Shown here: piece by piece, positions 37,422 through 45,136 of the stretch
Layout: every line of letters begins with the position of its first letter
Numbering within the stretch: position 1 is the first letter of the stretch
From: Radicibacter daui
GTDB lineage: Bacteria > Pseudomonadota > Alphaproteobacteria > Radicibacterales > Radicibacteraceae
Assembly: GCA_030657355.1 (NCBI GenBank)
Contig: CP131056.1
Span: forward strand, 2,996,501 to 3,060,500
Length of the DNA stretch: 64,000 bases
Direction: 5' to 3'
Notes under the pieces: model-generated
The model's database searches: none
Told to the model about the DNA's origin: nothing
The model's input: the letters and a program-made list of their open reading frames with translations, nothing else
Position numbers and translations under genes: made by a program

Positions 37422-38399
37422 ATGACCACCTCCGCTCCGGCCGCCGGCCATAACAATCCGCTGCGCGGCATCCTCCTGATGTGCGCCGGCGTCGTTGCCT
37501 TCACCATGCTGGACGCGGTGATGAAGGGTCTGGCCGAATGGTATTCGCCGGCACAGGTCACCTTCCTGCGCTCGGCCGCCGGCCTGCCTTTCGTGCTGGC
37601 CGTCGTGCCGTTCCAGGGCGGCTTCCGCTCGCTGGCGTCTCCGCGCAAGGGCCTTATGCTGGCGCGTGGTGTGCTGGGCAGCATCATGCTGGTGCTGTTC
37701 GTCTTTGCCCTGTCGCGCATGACGCTGGCCGACACCTATGCCATTGCCTATACGGCACCGCTTTTCGTCACCGCCCTCTCGGTGCCGCTGCTCAAGGAGC
37801 GGGTCGGCATCCACCGCTGGGCTGCGGTGATCGTGGGCTTTGCCGGCATTCTGGTGATGGTTGGCCCCAATGGCGGCAGTTCGGGCATCGCGGCGCTTGC
37901 CGCCCTTTTCGCCACCTTGGCCTATGCCCTCAGCGCCATCACCGGCCGCACGCTGAGCCGCACGGAAACCGTGGGCGCGATGAGCGTCTATTACACCCTT
38001 TCGATGGGCGCCATTTCCGGCGTGCTGGCGCTTTTCGACTGGCGCCCGCTGGTGCTGGAAAGCCTGCCGCTGCTGCTGGCCGTCGGTGTGTTCGGCACTT
38101 TCTCGCTGACGCTGGTGACCTCGGCCTATCGCGCTGCGCCCGCCTCCATCGTTTCGCCCTTTGAATATACCAGCCTCTTCTGGACCATCGGGCTCGGTTA
38201 TTATTTCTGGGGCGACCTGCCGCAGCGGGGCTTCTGGTATGGCGCTCCGATTGTGATCGGCGCCGGTCTCTACATCCTCTATCGCGAAACCCGCCTGCAC
38301 CGGCAGGAGAAGCTGGATGACACCATCGCCTGCGACACACCCCTGCCGGGCGCGGTCGCCAGCACCATCGGCGCCGATATCACGGCGCACGACGAGTAA
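37422..38399 (+). CDS. EamA/DMT family transporter 2
   Basis: 325-aa ten-helix DMT transporter, paralogous to the preceding gene (shared wording LADTYAIAYTAPLFVTALSV against LAETYSLLFTSPMIVTVLSI; SAYRAAPASIVSPFEYTSL against NAYRRASAVTIAPIQYSQL). The ATG at 37422 is chosen because the 53 upstream in-frame residues overlap the previous gene's end and lack membrane character. A hydrophilic C-terminal tail of about 40 residues follows the last helix. Substrate unknown. Confidence 0.86.
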   Translation: MTTSAPAAGHNNPLRGILLMCAGVVAFTMLDAVMKGLAEWYSPAQVTFLRSAAGLPFVLAVVPFQGGFRSLASPRKGLMLARGVLGSIMLVLFVFALSRMTLADTYAIAYTAPLFVTALSVPLLKERVGIHRWAAVIVGFAGILVMVGPNGGSSGIAALAALFATLAYALSAITGRTLSRTETVGAMSVYYTLSMGAISGVLALFDWRPLVLESLPLLLAVGVFGTFSLTLVTSAYRAAPASIVSPFEYTSLFWTIGLGYYFWGDLPQRGFWYGAPIVIGAGLYILYRETRLHRQEKLDDTIACDTPLPGAVASTIGADITAHDE

Positions 38400-38435
38400 C
38401 CCTCTCCCGTCTCAACGGCCTGAAAGCATCCCTCC

Positions 38436-39431
38436 ATGCCCCTCTCCGCCGCTCTCAAGGCTCTGCCCAAGGCCGAACTGCACGTCCATCTCGAAGGCAC
38501 TGCCACCCCGGCACTGGTCAAGAAGCTGGCGGCGCGACACAGTGTGAGCCTGCCGGCGGAGATCTTCGCCGATGAGACGACCTATGCCTGGAGCCACTTC
38601 AACCACTTCCTCACCGTCTATGACGCGGCAAGCTCCGTCATCCGCACGCCGGAAGATTATCGCGACGTAACCTGGGACTATCTGCGCCAGTGCCACGAGG
38701 ACGGCGCGATCTATGTCGAGATGTTCTCGAGCCCGGACCATGCCGCGATGAACGGCATGAGCTTCAAGGATCATCTCGACGGCATTTCCGCCGGCATTGC
38801 CGATGCAGAGCGCGATTTCGGTATTGTCGGGCGCATCATCGTTACCTGCGTCTCGCATTTCGGGGCGGAGAAGGCAGTGGAAGTGGCGCGTGAGACCGCG
38901 CGGCATGTCGGCCATCCCCATCTCGTCGGCTTCGGCATGGGCGGCAATGAGGTGGATTTCCGCCGCAGCGACTATGCCCCGGCCTTTACCATCGCCCATG
39001 AGGCGGGCCTGCCCTGCACCGTACATGCGGGCGAGACCGGCGGGCCGGAAGTGGTGCGCAACGCCATCGACAATCTGCCGGTAAAGCGCATCGGCCACGG
39101 CGTGCAGTCGATCTTCGATGCCGATCTTGTAAGGCGCCTTGCCGATGAGCGCATCGTGCTGGAGGTGTGCCCCACCTCCAATGTGCTCATCATCGACAAG
39201 TTTCCGACCTATGCCGACCACCCGTTCCTGAAGCTGCGCGAGGCCGGCGTGATCGTCACCCTCAACAGCGACGACCCGCCCTTCTTCCGCGCCTCCATCG
39301 GCGGGGAATATGCGGTGGCTGAGCGCGAGTTCGGGCTCGATGAACCCGCGCTGCGGGGTATCACCCGCAACGCATTGGAAGCGGCGTTCTGCGACGAGGC
39401 GACGAAGGCACGGTTGCTGGCGAAGCTTTGA
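38436..39431 (+). CDS. add: adenosine deaminase
   Basis: 331-aa zinc deaminase converting adenosine to inosine. Metal and catalytic motifs are all present: PKAELHVHLEGT (HxH), VHAGETGG (His and catalytic Glu), KRIGHGVQ (catalytic His) and LNSDDPPFF (zinc Asp). The inosine formed is a substrate for the purine nucleoside phosphorylase upstream. Adenine deaminases of the same family differ subtly, so adenine deamination is a lesser alternative. It is the last gene of the nucleoside run, followed by a dispersed palindromic repeat. Confidence 0.9.
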   Translation: MPLSAALKALPKAELHVHLEGTATPALVKKLAARHSVSLPAEIFADETTYAWSHFNHFLTVYDAASSVIRTPEDYRDVTWDYLRQCHEDGAIYVEMFSSPDHAAMNGMSFKDHLDGISAGIADAERDFGIVGRIIVTCVSHFGAEKAVEVARETARHVGHPHLVGFGMGGNEVDFRRSDYAPAFTIAHEAGLPCTVHAGETGGPEVVRNAIDNLPVKRIGHGVQSIFDADLVRRLADERIVLEVCPTSNVLIIDKFPTYADHPFLKLREAGVIVTLNSDDPPFFRASIGGEYAVAEREFGLDEPALRGITRNALEAAFCDEATKARLLAKL

Positions 39432-39440
39432 ACCATAAAA

Positions 39441-39582
39441 ACCCTCCCCATTCATGGGGAGGTGGCCCGTGAGGGCCGGTGGGGGTAATGAGCCAATTCC
39501 AGGCGAAGGCCTGCGACCAGCTATTCCTCATTACCCCCATCCGCCGCTTACGCGGCACCTTCCCCGCCCTGGCGGGGAAGGA
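39441..39582. repeat. nested-palindrome intergenic repeat, type B copy 1
   Basis: An outer hairpin (CTCCCCATTCATGGGGAG) leads to GGTGGGGGTAATGAG, a variable ~35-bp centre, the inverted CTCATTACCCCCATCC, CCGC..GCGG and a terminal hairpin CTTCCCC...GGGGAAG. The same architecture recurs at 55151-55288, with related type A copies at 44313 and 54984. It fills the whole 154-bp gap between add and the MBL gene. Confidence 0.8.
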
Positions 39583-39585
39583 TAA

Positions 39586-40551
39586 TCAAGTCGCCGCTAC
39601 ATACCGGTAGGCACCGCCATCCCGCTCCGCCCGGCCAAGGCCCGGCCAGGGCCAGTGGTAACCCAGCATCAGTGTCTTGTCGGTGGCAACGCGATCCAGC
39701 AGGGCCTTGCGGGTGGCGATGGCCTGATCGGGGTCGCCGTCAAAGCCGAACTTCCAGTCCGGATGCGGGAAGAACAGCCAAGGCGCCACGACAGCATCGC
39801 CGGTGATGATGAGCCCGTCACCACCCGCCACCTCGAACGACACATGGCCGGGCGTGTGGCCGGGGGTTGCCAGCACGCGCACGCCGGTGACGATATCATC
39901 GCCCGGCTTCACCCGGACAACCCGCTCGGTTATCGCCTTGTAGTGCAGTTGTGCGCCGGTGATGAAGGGATGCAGTTCCTTCGGCAGCTTGGTAAAAAGA
40001 TCGGGATCGTTCCAGAAATCCCATTCCGCCGCCGCCACATAATAACGGGCGTTTGGGTAGCGCAGGCCCTTCTCCCCGACCGCCGTGCCCCAGAGATGAT
40101 CCGGATGGCCGTGGGTGAAGATGACGGCCGTAATGCTGGCGGGGTCGATACCAGCCGCGCGCAGATTTTCCTCCACCTTGCCGGCATGCGGATCGAACTG
40201 CGAGCCCGAACCGGTATCGAACAGCATCAGCTCGTCGCCCCGGCGCAGCAGGGTTAGGTTGGCGGGAAAATCCATCGTCGCCCCCCCGGCCGTTACTGCC
40301 AGCGCCGGCTGGCGCTCGGCAGCCGGCGTATCGAACGCCAGCAGGTCGGTGGAGAGCACAAGATATCCGTCGCTCACCACGCTCACCTCAAACTCGCCAT
40401 GGGTGAAGCGATGCAGCGGCGCGGCGGCATAAAGCGGACGCGGCAAGGCCGTGGCGGCGGCAAGGCCTACCGTGCCGGCAAGCAGGCTGCGGCGGCCGAG
40501 CGGGGCCGCGAGTGCTCCGCCAGGCTGGCGCAGATCATCAAACTGGGTCAT
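39586..40551 (-). CDS. MBL-fold metallohydrolase with Tat-type signal
   Basis: 321-aa metallo-beta-lactamase-fold hydrolase. The N-terminus carries LGRRSLLAGTVGLAAATALP, a twin-arginine-like export signal (GRRSLLAG). The di-metal motif is HGHPDH, with later ligands in TPGHTPGH and ITGDAVV and a distal His in LGYHWPWPG. The tone of the sequence (VSVVSDGYLVLSTDLLAFD) suits the quorum-quencher or hydrolase branch, but the substrate is unknown. The ATG at 40551 follows GGGAGAG; one five codons earlier is possible. Confidence 0.86.
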   Translation of the reverse strand: MTQFDDLRQPGGALAAPLGRRSLLAGTVGLAAATALPRPLYAAAPLHRFTHGEFEVSVVSDGYLVLSTDLLAFDTPAAERQPALAVTAGGATMDFPANLTLLRRGDELMLFDTGSGSQFDPHAGKVEENLRAAGIDPASITAVIFTHGHPDHLWGTAVGEKGLRYPNARYYVAAAEWDFWNDPDLFTKLPKELHPFITGAQLHYKAITERVVRVKPGDDIVTGVRVLATPGHTPGHVSFEVAGGDGLIITGDAVVAPWLFFPHPDWKFGFDGDPDQAIATRKALLDRVATDKTLMLGYHWPWPGLGRAERDGGAYRYVAAT

Positions 40552-40693
40552 GGCCTTCTCTCCCACCTGGATCGTGCCGAAAGCCCCCGGGGGAAGGGGG
40601 GGCTACCGGTCACCATTACCATCAGGATGGGTGAAAACCCGGTTCCCCGCTTGAATTCTCAGCCGCCGATTTGAACGGTCGAACGCTTGTTGC

Positions 40694-41323
40694 CTAACCG
40701 GCTTCTTCCATGAAGCTGCGCAGCTTGCCCTCGTCGAGCCCACCTGAGGTGGCGATGCCCGCCGATACATCGAGCCCGAAGGGGCGCACCACCGCCAGCG
40801 CCTGGGCGGCATTTTCCGGCGTCAGGCCACCGGAAAGGAAGACCGGGCAATGCGCCTCTTCCACCACCCGGCGAGCGAGTGCGAGGTCCGGCAGGGCAAG
40901 GGCCTGCCTGTCGAGTTCGTGATGAGCACCAGAGATCAGCAGCGCATCCGCAAGCGACGAAAGATTGAGCGCCGCACCAAAGCTCCCGGCCCCGGCCAGC
41001 CGCACCGCCTGGATGATCTTGATGCCCGGCAGGGCTTCGCGCAGTTCGCCCGGATGGCCGTCCGTCAACGGCTCCAGCAGCTGGATGGCGCCGACCCCGG
41101 TTTCCCGCGCCAGTTCAATCACCGGTGCCGCGGCGACCGATTGTGTCACCAGCACCGTCATCACTCCCGGCGGGCAGGAGGCTGCGATGTCGGCGATATC
41201 TTCGGGCGGCAAGGCCTCGCCGGGAACATCGGCAACAAGGCCGATGAGGCTCGCCCCGCGCGCAATTGCCATCCAGGCCTCGACGGTATCGTGGATCTGG
41301 CAAATCTTGATGCGCGGCTTCAT
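40694..41323 (-). CDS. phosphoribosylanthranilate isomerase-like (TrpF-fold) protein, altered active site
   Basis: 209-aa TIM-barrel protein. Family landmarks are KIC at residues 6-8 (catalytic Cys of TrpF, but KICQ rather than KICG), FLSGGLTPENAAQAL and GLDVSAGIATSGGLDEGKL (normally DVSSGVE..PG.KD). The catalytic Asp region (LLLD) reads LLISG, the GGTG loop reads HHELD, and QLHG reads QLLE. It therefore keeps the TrpF skeleton but probably not the normal substrate. No trp gene is near. It is monocistronic, divergent from the haemoglobin gene. The ATG at 41323 is preferred over one 21 codons upstream. Confidence 0.75.
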   Translation of the reverse strand: MKPRIKICQIHDTVEAWMAIARGASLIGLVADVPGEALPPEDIADIAASCPPGVMTVLVTQSVAAAPVIELARETGVGAIQLLEPLTDGHPGELREALPGIKIIQAVRLAGAGSFGAALNLSSLADALLISGAHHELDRQALALPDLALARRVVEEAHCPVFLSGGLTPENAAQALAVVRPFGLDVSAGIATSGGLDEGKLRSFMEEAG

Positions 41324-41482
41324 GGCCCTCTCCCTTCCCCGGCTGGCATGGGACCGCCACCCTATCACCGGCAACCGGCGAGGCAATCAACCGTTGCGGG
41401 GCAGCCCTGCAGGGCTGGGACGGAATGTCATGAGCGAGATCATAGTGCGGTGCAGCGGAAGGCTGTAAAACGCCGGTGTCAC

Positions 41483-41496
41483 TTCTTGATAAAGAA
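41483..41496. promoter_or_regulatory. short dyad upstream of the haemoglobin gene
   Basis: TTCTT-GATA-AAGAA is a perfect 5-bp inverted repeat 60 bp before the truncated haemoglobin start. It does not match an FNR box or an NsrR site well. It is recorded as a possible operator only. Confidence 0.25.
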
Positions 41497-41555
41497 CGAC
41501 CTCCCGCCGGAAAGCGCCCCATGTTCCGCCAGGTCGGCATGAGGAGCCTTTTGCC

Positions 41556-42062
41556 ATGAGCCATGACACCAATATCCCTCTCGGCGAGGCCGGTCAGGGA
41601 GAACATCATCCCGCCGCCAGCCGCACGCGCCAGATGATGCCCAACGGCCGCCTGCGCCCCGATGGCCTCGACGAAGCGCTGATCACCCGCGTCGTGTACG
41701 GCTTTTATGACGCGGTGCGCGAGGACGCGCTGATCGGCCCGGTCTTCGCGGATGTAATCGCCGACAGCGCCTGGCCGGACCATCTCGCCACCATGGTGGA
41801 TTTCTGGTCTTCCGTTCTGCTTGGCACCCGGCGTTATGACGGCCGCCCGATGCCCAAGCACATGGCGCTGCCGCAGCTGGCGGACGAGCATTTTACGCGC
41901 TGGCTCGAACTTTTCGGCCAGACGGTGCATCGCCTGTGCCCGGAAGATGCCGCTGCCCTTTTCATCGACCGCGCCGAACGCATCGCCCAGAGCTTCCGCA
42001 TGAATCTGGCCTATTTCCGGGGCGGCGACCCGATGGCGGTAAAGCCGATGCTAATCAAATAA
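41556..42062 (+). CDS. group III truncated haemoglobin
   Basis: 168-aa globin of the group III truncated type. After a ~35-residue polar N-terminal extension come VYGFYDAVREDALIGPVFADV (B/C helix region), WPDHLATMVDFWSSVLLGTRRYDG (E helix region) and MPKHMALPQLADEHFTRWLELF, which carries the proximal-His region. Group III globins are found in microaerobic or oxidative-stress contexts, with roles in oxygen or NO chemistry. The gene stands alone before the AT-rich patch. Confidence 0.88.
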   Translation: MSHDTNIPLGEAGQGEHHPAASRTRQMMPNGRLRPDGLDEALITRVVYGFYDAVREDALIGPVFADVIADSAWPDHLATMVDFWSSVLLGTRRYDGRPMPKHMALPQLADEHFTRWLELFGQTVHRLCPEDAAALFIDRAERIAQSFRMNLAYFRGGDPMAVKPMLIK

Positions 42063-42093
42063 AGCATAATAATAACGTTAATAATTACACGCT

Positions 42094-42510
42094 TTATTCG
42101 ACATCACCTGACCCTCTACCCAATTGAAAAACAATAGCCATAGATATGTGAATGCCCATCAAAAAACCCACATTATACAAAAAACCGAAATGAAACGTGG
42201 GATCTCCATATACATGGAACTTCAACACGTCATAACTTACACCCAACCCAATACTGTGAAAAAATCCCGCCAAAAACCCAACAATACATGAAAAAGGTGC
42301 CGCCATCCCACTCAGAATGCCAACTATTAACCCAGGATGATCGCTCATTCTCACACCAGTGGAATAACTATCGACGATTTCCTGATATTCAAAAGGAGTG
42401 TTTATGAAAAAAATCTTATAAACTAACAGAAATACTGAATACGCAGCCGATATTGTCAAAAAAAGCTTAAGACAGATCAGAAGCACACGCATTGGGCACC
42501 AAGCATTCAA
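42094..42510 (-). CDS. hypothetical small membrane protein in an AT-rich patch
   Basis: 138-aa protein I do not recognise. It has three hydrophobic segments at about 7-32, 58-85 and 107-131, a polar loop (EYQEIVDSYSTGVRMSDHPG) and a short charged C-tail. The gene and its flanks (about 42063-42590) are strikingly AT-rich with poly-A/T runs, unlike every neighbour, which suggests recent acquisition. No clear ribosome site is seen; an ATG six codons in (42492) is an alternative start. The gene may be real, because the frame stays open through AT-rich DNA and the protein has coherent membrane segments, but it is unproven. Confidence 0.55.
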   Translation of the reverse strand: MNAWCPMRVLLICLKLFLTISAAYSVFLLVYKIFFINTPFEYQEIVDSYSTGVRMSDHPGLIVGILSGMAAPFSCIVGFLAGFFHSIGLGVSYDVLKFHVYGDPTFHFGFLYNVGFLMGIHISMAIVFQLGRGSGDVE

Positions 42511-42582
42511 TGAAAAACCAGAAAAAGTATAAAATTTGAACCTCTTAAAAATGGTTAATCCCCACGCAAAACGATCAGAAAA

Positions 42583-43626
42583 TTATACCTTCCTCTCTAA
42601 GCATGCAGATTCCGCCCGCCCGGTATAACGGCCATAATTCTCCCGCAGGCTGAAACCATGGCGATGATAAAAAGCCATGGCTTCGGCATTGGCATGACGC
42701 GTCTCCAGCCAGAGCTGGCGATACCCGAGTGCCCGGGCATTGGCCTCCAGCGCCGCAAGCACCGCACTGCCGATACCGGCGCGCGGGGTGGCAGCATACA
42801 TGCGCTTGATCTCCCCCACCTCTCCCGACGGAACCCCTGCTGCTTCCAGCGGCAACAGGGCACCACAGCCGGCGGGCGCGTCACCGAGGCGGGCGAGCAG
42901 AAAGGCGCTGCGGGCATCACCCTCCTGCCAGCCGGCAAACCCGGCACGCCCGTCGCTGCCGAAACGGCGGCCAAGCTCGTCTGACAGGGCATCCAGCAGC
43001 GGCGCGGCCGCCGGAAAAGAAGGTGCCGAACGCTCCACGACCAGCCCCGGCGGCAGGGTAAGGCCGGAAAGGTGCTTGTAGAAGATATGCGTCGTCTCCG
43101 GCACGCCCTCAAAAGAAAGCGCATAGGCCGGAATGGAGCCGGAATAGATCCAGCCCAGCCGCCGGTAGAGCCGCTCGGCCACCGCGCCGCCGGTATCCAG
43201 CACCAGCGTGGTGCGACCTTCGCGCAGCGCGCGGGCTTCTGCCGCCTTCATCAGGGCTTCGGCGATGCCGCGGCGCCGGGCGGCAGGATGCACCAGCAGC
43301 TTGGAAATTTCGGCGCGCTGCACCCCGTTGGGCATGCCAGAGGGCACCAACTGTACTGTTCCGGCCAGACGGCCCTGCCAGCGCGCGGCAAACAGGATAC
43401 GCCCGCCAACGGCGAGAGAGCCCTCCAGTCCGCTCCAGAACGCTTCCATTGCCGGATAGTCGTGCGGCAGCACGAAGCCGACACCGGCGCCCAGTTCCAC
43501 GCAGGCGGCCAGCAGCGTGCAGAATTCCGGCACGGCATGTCGCAGCTGGGCAGCGCTCCATTCCTCGATCACGAAATCGGTTTTTTCGGCAGCAGCAGCC
43601 GGGTTGGCAGCGGGGGCGAGCGACAT
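42583..43626 (-). CDS. tandem double-GNAT N-acetyltransferase
   Basis: 347-aa protein with two GNAT acetyltransferase domains. Domain 1 (about 15-185) has the acetyl-CoA motif KLLVHPAARRRGIAEALM. Domain 2 (about 190-345) has IKRMYAATPRAGIGSAVLAAL and ends with the LETRHANAEAMAFYHRHGF motif. The ATG at 43626 is chosen, 8 bp after the XRE-cupin stop, so the two form an operon. The regulator's cupin domain and the acetyltransferase may share a small-molecule ligand or substrate. The substrate is unknown. Confidence 0.85.
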   Translation of the reverse strand: MSLAPAANPAAAAEKTDFVIEEWSAAQLRHAVPEFCTLLAACVELGAGVGFVLPHDYPAMEAFWSGLEGSLAVGGRILFAARWQGRLAGTVQLVPSGMPNGVQRAEISKLLVHPAARRRGIAEALMKAAEARALREGRTTLVLDTGGAVAERLYRRLGWIYSGSIPAYALSFEGVPETTHIFYKHLSGLTLPPGLVVERSAPSFPAAAPLLDALSDELGRRFGSDGRAGFAGWQEGDARSAFLLARLGDAPAGCGALLPLEAAGVPSGEVGEIKRMYAATPRAGIGSAVLAALEANARALGYRQLWLETRHANAEAMAFYHRHGFSLRENYGRYTGRAESACLERKV

Positions 43627-43634
43627 GATGGCTC

Positions 43635-44234
43635 TCAGGTCCTGACGATGAAGATGGCGTAAACCGCACCGCTTTCCGGCGGGCAAAGAAACCGGGTGGG
43701 GCCATAGAGGCGCACGCGCAGGCAGTCACCGGCCGTCAACCGGTGGGCCTTGCCTTCGATGAAGAAGTCGAGCTGGCCCTGCTTCAGCCAGATGTGCTGC
43801 TCCAAACCCGCGACCGGTGGCGCGTCGTAACGGATATCCGCGCCGGGCGGCAGCTCGCCCTCGATCACCTCACCCAGCATGTCCGCGCTCGGTGGCGATA
43901 CCAAGCGGCGGCGATACCCCGTCTCGGGATCGATCCAGACCGATTGCGCGGCAAGAGGCATGAAACGGGCGCCCTGGCTTTCCACCTCCGCAATCAGCCG
44001 TGACATCGGCATGCCATAAGCGGCGCAAAGCTTGCCGAGCAGCATGGCAGTCGGGCTCGTCTCCCCACGCTCAAGGCGCGAGAGCGTGGCCCGGCTGATG
44101 CCGCTTGTCTCGGCCAGTTGATCCAGCGACCAGCCCCGCCCCTCGCGCAGCGCACCAAGACGTGCTGCAAGGCGCGAGCCCAGCGGATCATCGGCTGCGC
44201 CTGAAGTAGCGATATCGGAAGCGTTGTTTCTCAT
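43635..44234 (-). CDS. XRE-family regulator with C-terminal cupin domain
   Basis: 199-aa regulator. The HTH_3 domain (about 20-80: LDQLAETSGISRATLSRLER) is followed by a cupin sensor (about 110-195: HIWLKQGQLDFFIEGKAHRL, then TAGDCLRVRL). Regulators of this form commonly control the enzyme gene next to them; here that is the double GNAT 8 bp downstream. The start codon lies inside a perfect dyad (44227-44244), suggesting autoregulation. There is no evident Shine-Dalgarno sequence before the ATG. Confidence 0.9.
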   Translation of the reverse strand: MRNNASDIATSGAADDPLGSRLAARLGALREGRGWSLDQLAETSGISRATLSRLERGETSPTAMLLGKLCAAYGMPMSRLIAEVESQGARFMPLAAQSVWIDPETGYRRRLVSPPSADMLGEVIEGELPPGADIRYDAPPVAGLEQHIWLKQGQLDFFIEGKAHRLTAGDCLRVRLYGPTRFLCPPESGAVYAIFIVRT

Positions 44235-44244
44235 ATTTGAGAAA
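44227..44244. promoter_or_regulatory. perfect dyad over the XRE-cupin start codon
   Basis: TTTCTCA-TATT-TGAGAAA is a perfect 7-bp inverted repeat overlapping the ATG at 44232-44234. This is a likely operator for autoregulation. A TTGACT (complement of 44267-44272) upstream could be the -35 element. Confidence 0.55.
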
Positions 44245-44276
44245 TTGCGCTCTAATACGAGAATGAGTCAAGAAAC

Positions 44277-44308
44277 AAAAAAGCGGCCGGATTGCACCGG
44301 CCGCTTTT
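44277..44308 (-). terminator. intrinsic terminator of the ahpD transcript
   Basis: The 12-bp stem AAAAGCGGCCGG / CCGGCCGCTTTT has a 6-base loop, followed on the minus strand by a run of six T. It lies beyond the palindromic repeat that follows ahpD. Confidence 0.75.
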
Positions 44309-44312
44309 CATT

Positions 44313-44453
44313 CTTCCCTGCGCGTCAGCGTGGGGAAGGTGGCGAAGCCCGGATGGGGGTGTGGGCGGCCAAACCGGCGCCGATGGAGCCTGTCTTATCC
44401 GCCAACATCCCCCGCTGTCGCTTCGCGACATCTCCCCCATTCCGGGGGAGAAT
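44313..44453 (-). repeat. nested-palindrome intergenic repeat, type A, inverted copy
   Basis: Read on the minus strand it runs CTCCCCCGGAATGGGGGAG, ATGTCGCGAAGCGACAG, GGGGGATGTTGGCGGA, a variable centre, ACACCCCCATCC and a terminal hairpin with CTTCCC and GGGGAAG arms. It matches 54984-55126 over its whole length, in the opposite orientation. It lies between ahpD and its terminator. Confidence 0.8.
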
Positions 44454-44454
44454 G

Positions 44455-44988
44455 TTATTCAGCCAGGAAAGCCTCGGCCTCGATGGCGACCGCCACGGCG
44501 TGGATCACAGAGGCGATGCGCACGGCATCCTGCACGCCTTCCTTGGTGATGCCGCCATTGCGCACGACCTTTTCATGGCTGTCGATGCACAGGCCGCAGC
44601 CATTGACGGCGGAGACGGCGAGCGACCAGAGCTCGAAATCGACCTTGTCGACGCCCGGATTGCCGATGACGTTCATACGCAGGCGCGCCGGCAGCTTGAG
44701 GTAATCCGGCTCGGAGACCAGATGGCCGAAGCGATAATAGATGTTGTTCATGCCCATGATGGCGGCAGAAGCCTTGGCAGCGGCCAGCGCTTCCGGGGAC
44801 AGCTTCGTAGCGGCCTCGGCATGGATCGCCTTCAGCACCGTGGCCTGGCGGGAGGCATAGGCGCTGGCAAGCGCGGTGCCCCAGATCTGCTGCTGGCTCA
44901 GCGTGTTGGACTGCAAGACGCTGCCGATATTGAGCTTCAGGTCCTTGGCATAGTCCGGCAGGGCGGCCTTGAGCGTGTCGATGCTCAT
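44455..44988 (-). CDS. ahpD: alkyl hydroperoxide reductase AhpD (alkylhydroperoxidase)
   Basis: 177-aa CxxC alkylhydroperoxidase. The active motif is [12 protein letters not shown], with the conserved Cys pair and His, and the protein has the full AhpD length. In mycobacteria AhpD reduces AhpC. The ATG at 44988 has GAGGAG just upstream; the 19 in-frame residues before it are unlikely. It lies downstream of ahpC across a 148-bp gap that contains a strong terminator, so its expression is probably partial readthrough. Confidence 0.94.
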   Translation of the reverse strand: MSIDTLKAALPDYAKDLKLNIGSVLQSNTLSQQQIWGTALASAYASRQATVLKAIHAEAATKLSPEALAAAKASAAIMGMNNIYYRFGHLVSEPDYLKLPARLRMNVIGNPGVDKVDFELWSLAVSAVNGCGLCIDSHEKVVRNGGITKEGVQDAVRIASVIHAVAVAIEAEAFLAE

Positions 44989-45054
44989 CGATAACTCCTC
45001 GTCACTTCGCTTGTGGCACTTCACCGGAGGGAGAAGTCGGGGCAAATGCAGGCA

Positions 45055-45101
45055 ATAAAAAGGGCGCGGGCGGCGTTACCGGCACGCCCGCGCCCTTTTT
45101 C
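45055..45101. terminator. bidirectional terminator between ahpC and ahpD
   Basis: The 12-bp stem AGGGCGCGGGCG / CGCCCGCGCCCT (45061-45072, 45085-45096) is flanked by AAAAA on the left and TTTTT on the right. Read leftward it would end the ahpC message 36 bp after its stop, lowering ahpD expression relative to ahpC. Confidence 0.8.
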
Positions 45102-45136
45102 AGGTCTCTTTCCTCAGGGCCGTGAGGCCATCAGGA

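Noticed and set aside
39432-39590. Possible CRISPR or small RNA in the palindrome-rich gap after add
   Set aside because: The pattern is a dispersed palindromic repeat found at several loci, with no direct-repeat/spacer array and no cas genes.
41483-41496. FNR or NsrR box upstream of the truncated haemoglobin
   Set aside because: The dyad TTCTT-GATA-AAGAA does not fit TTGAT-N4-ATCAA or the NsrR consensus well; kept only as a low-confidence dyad.
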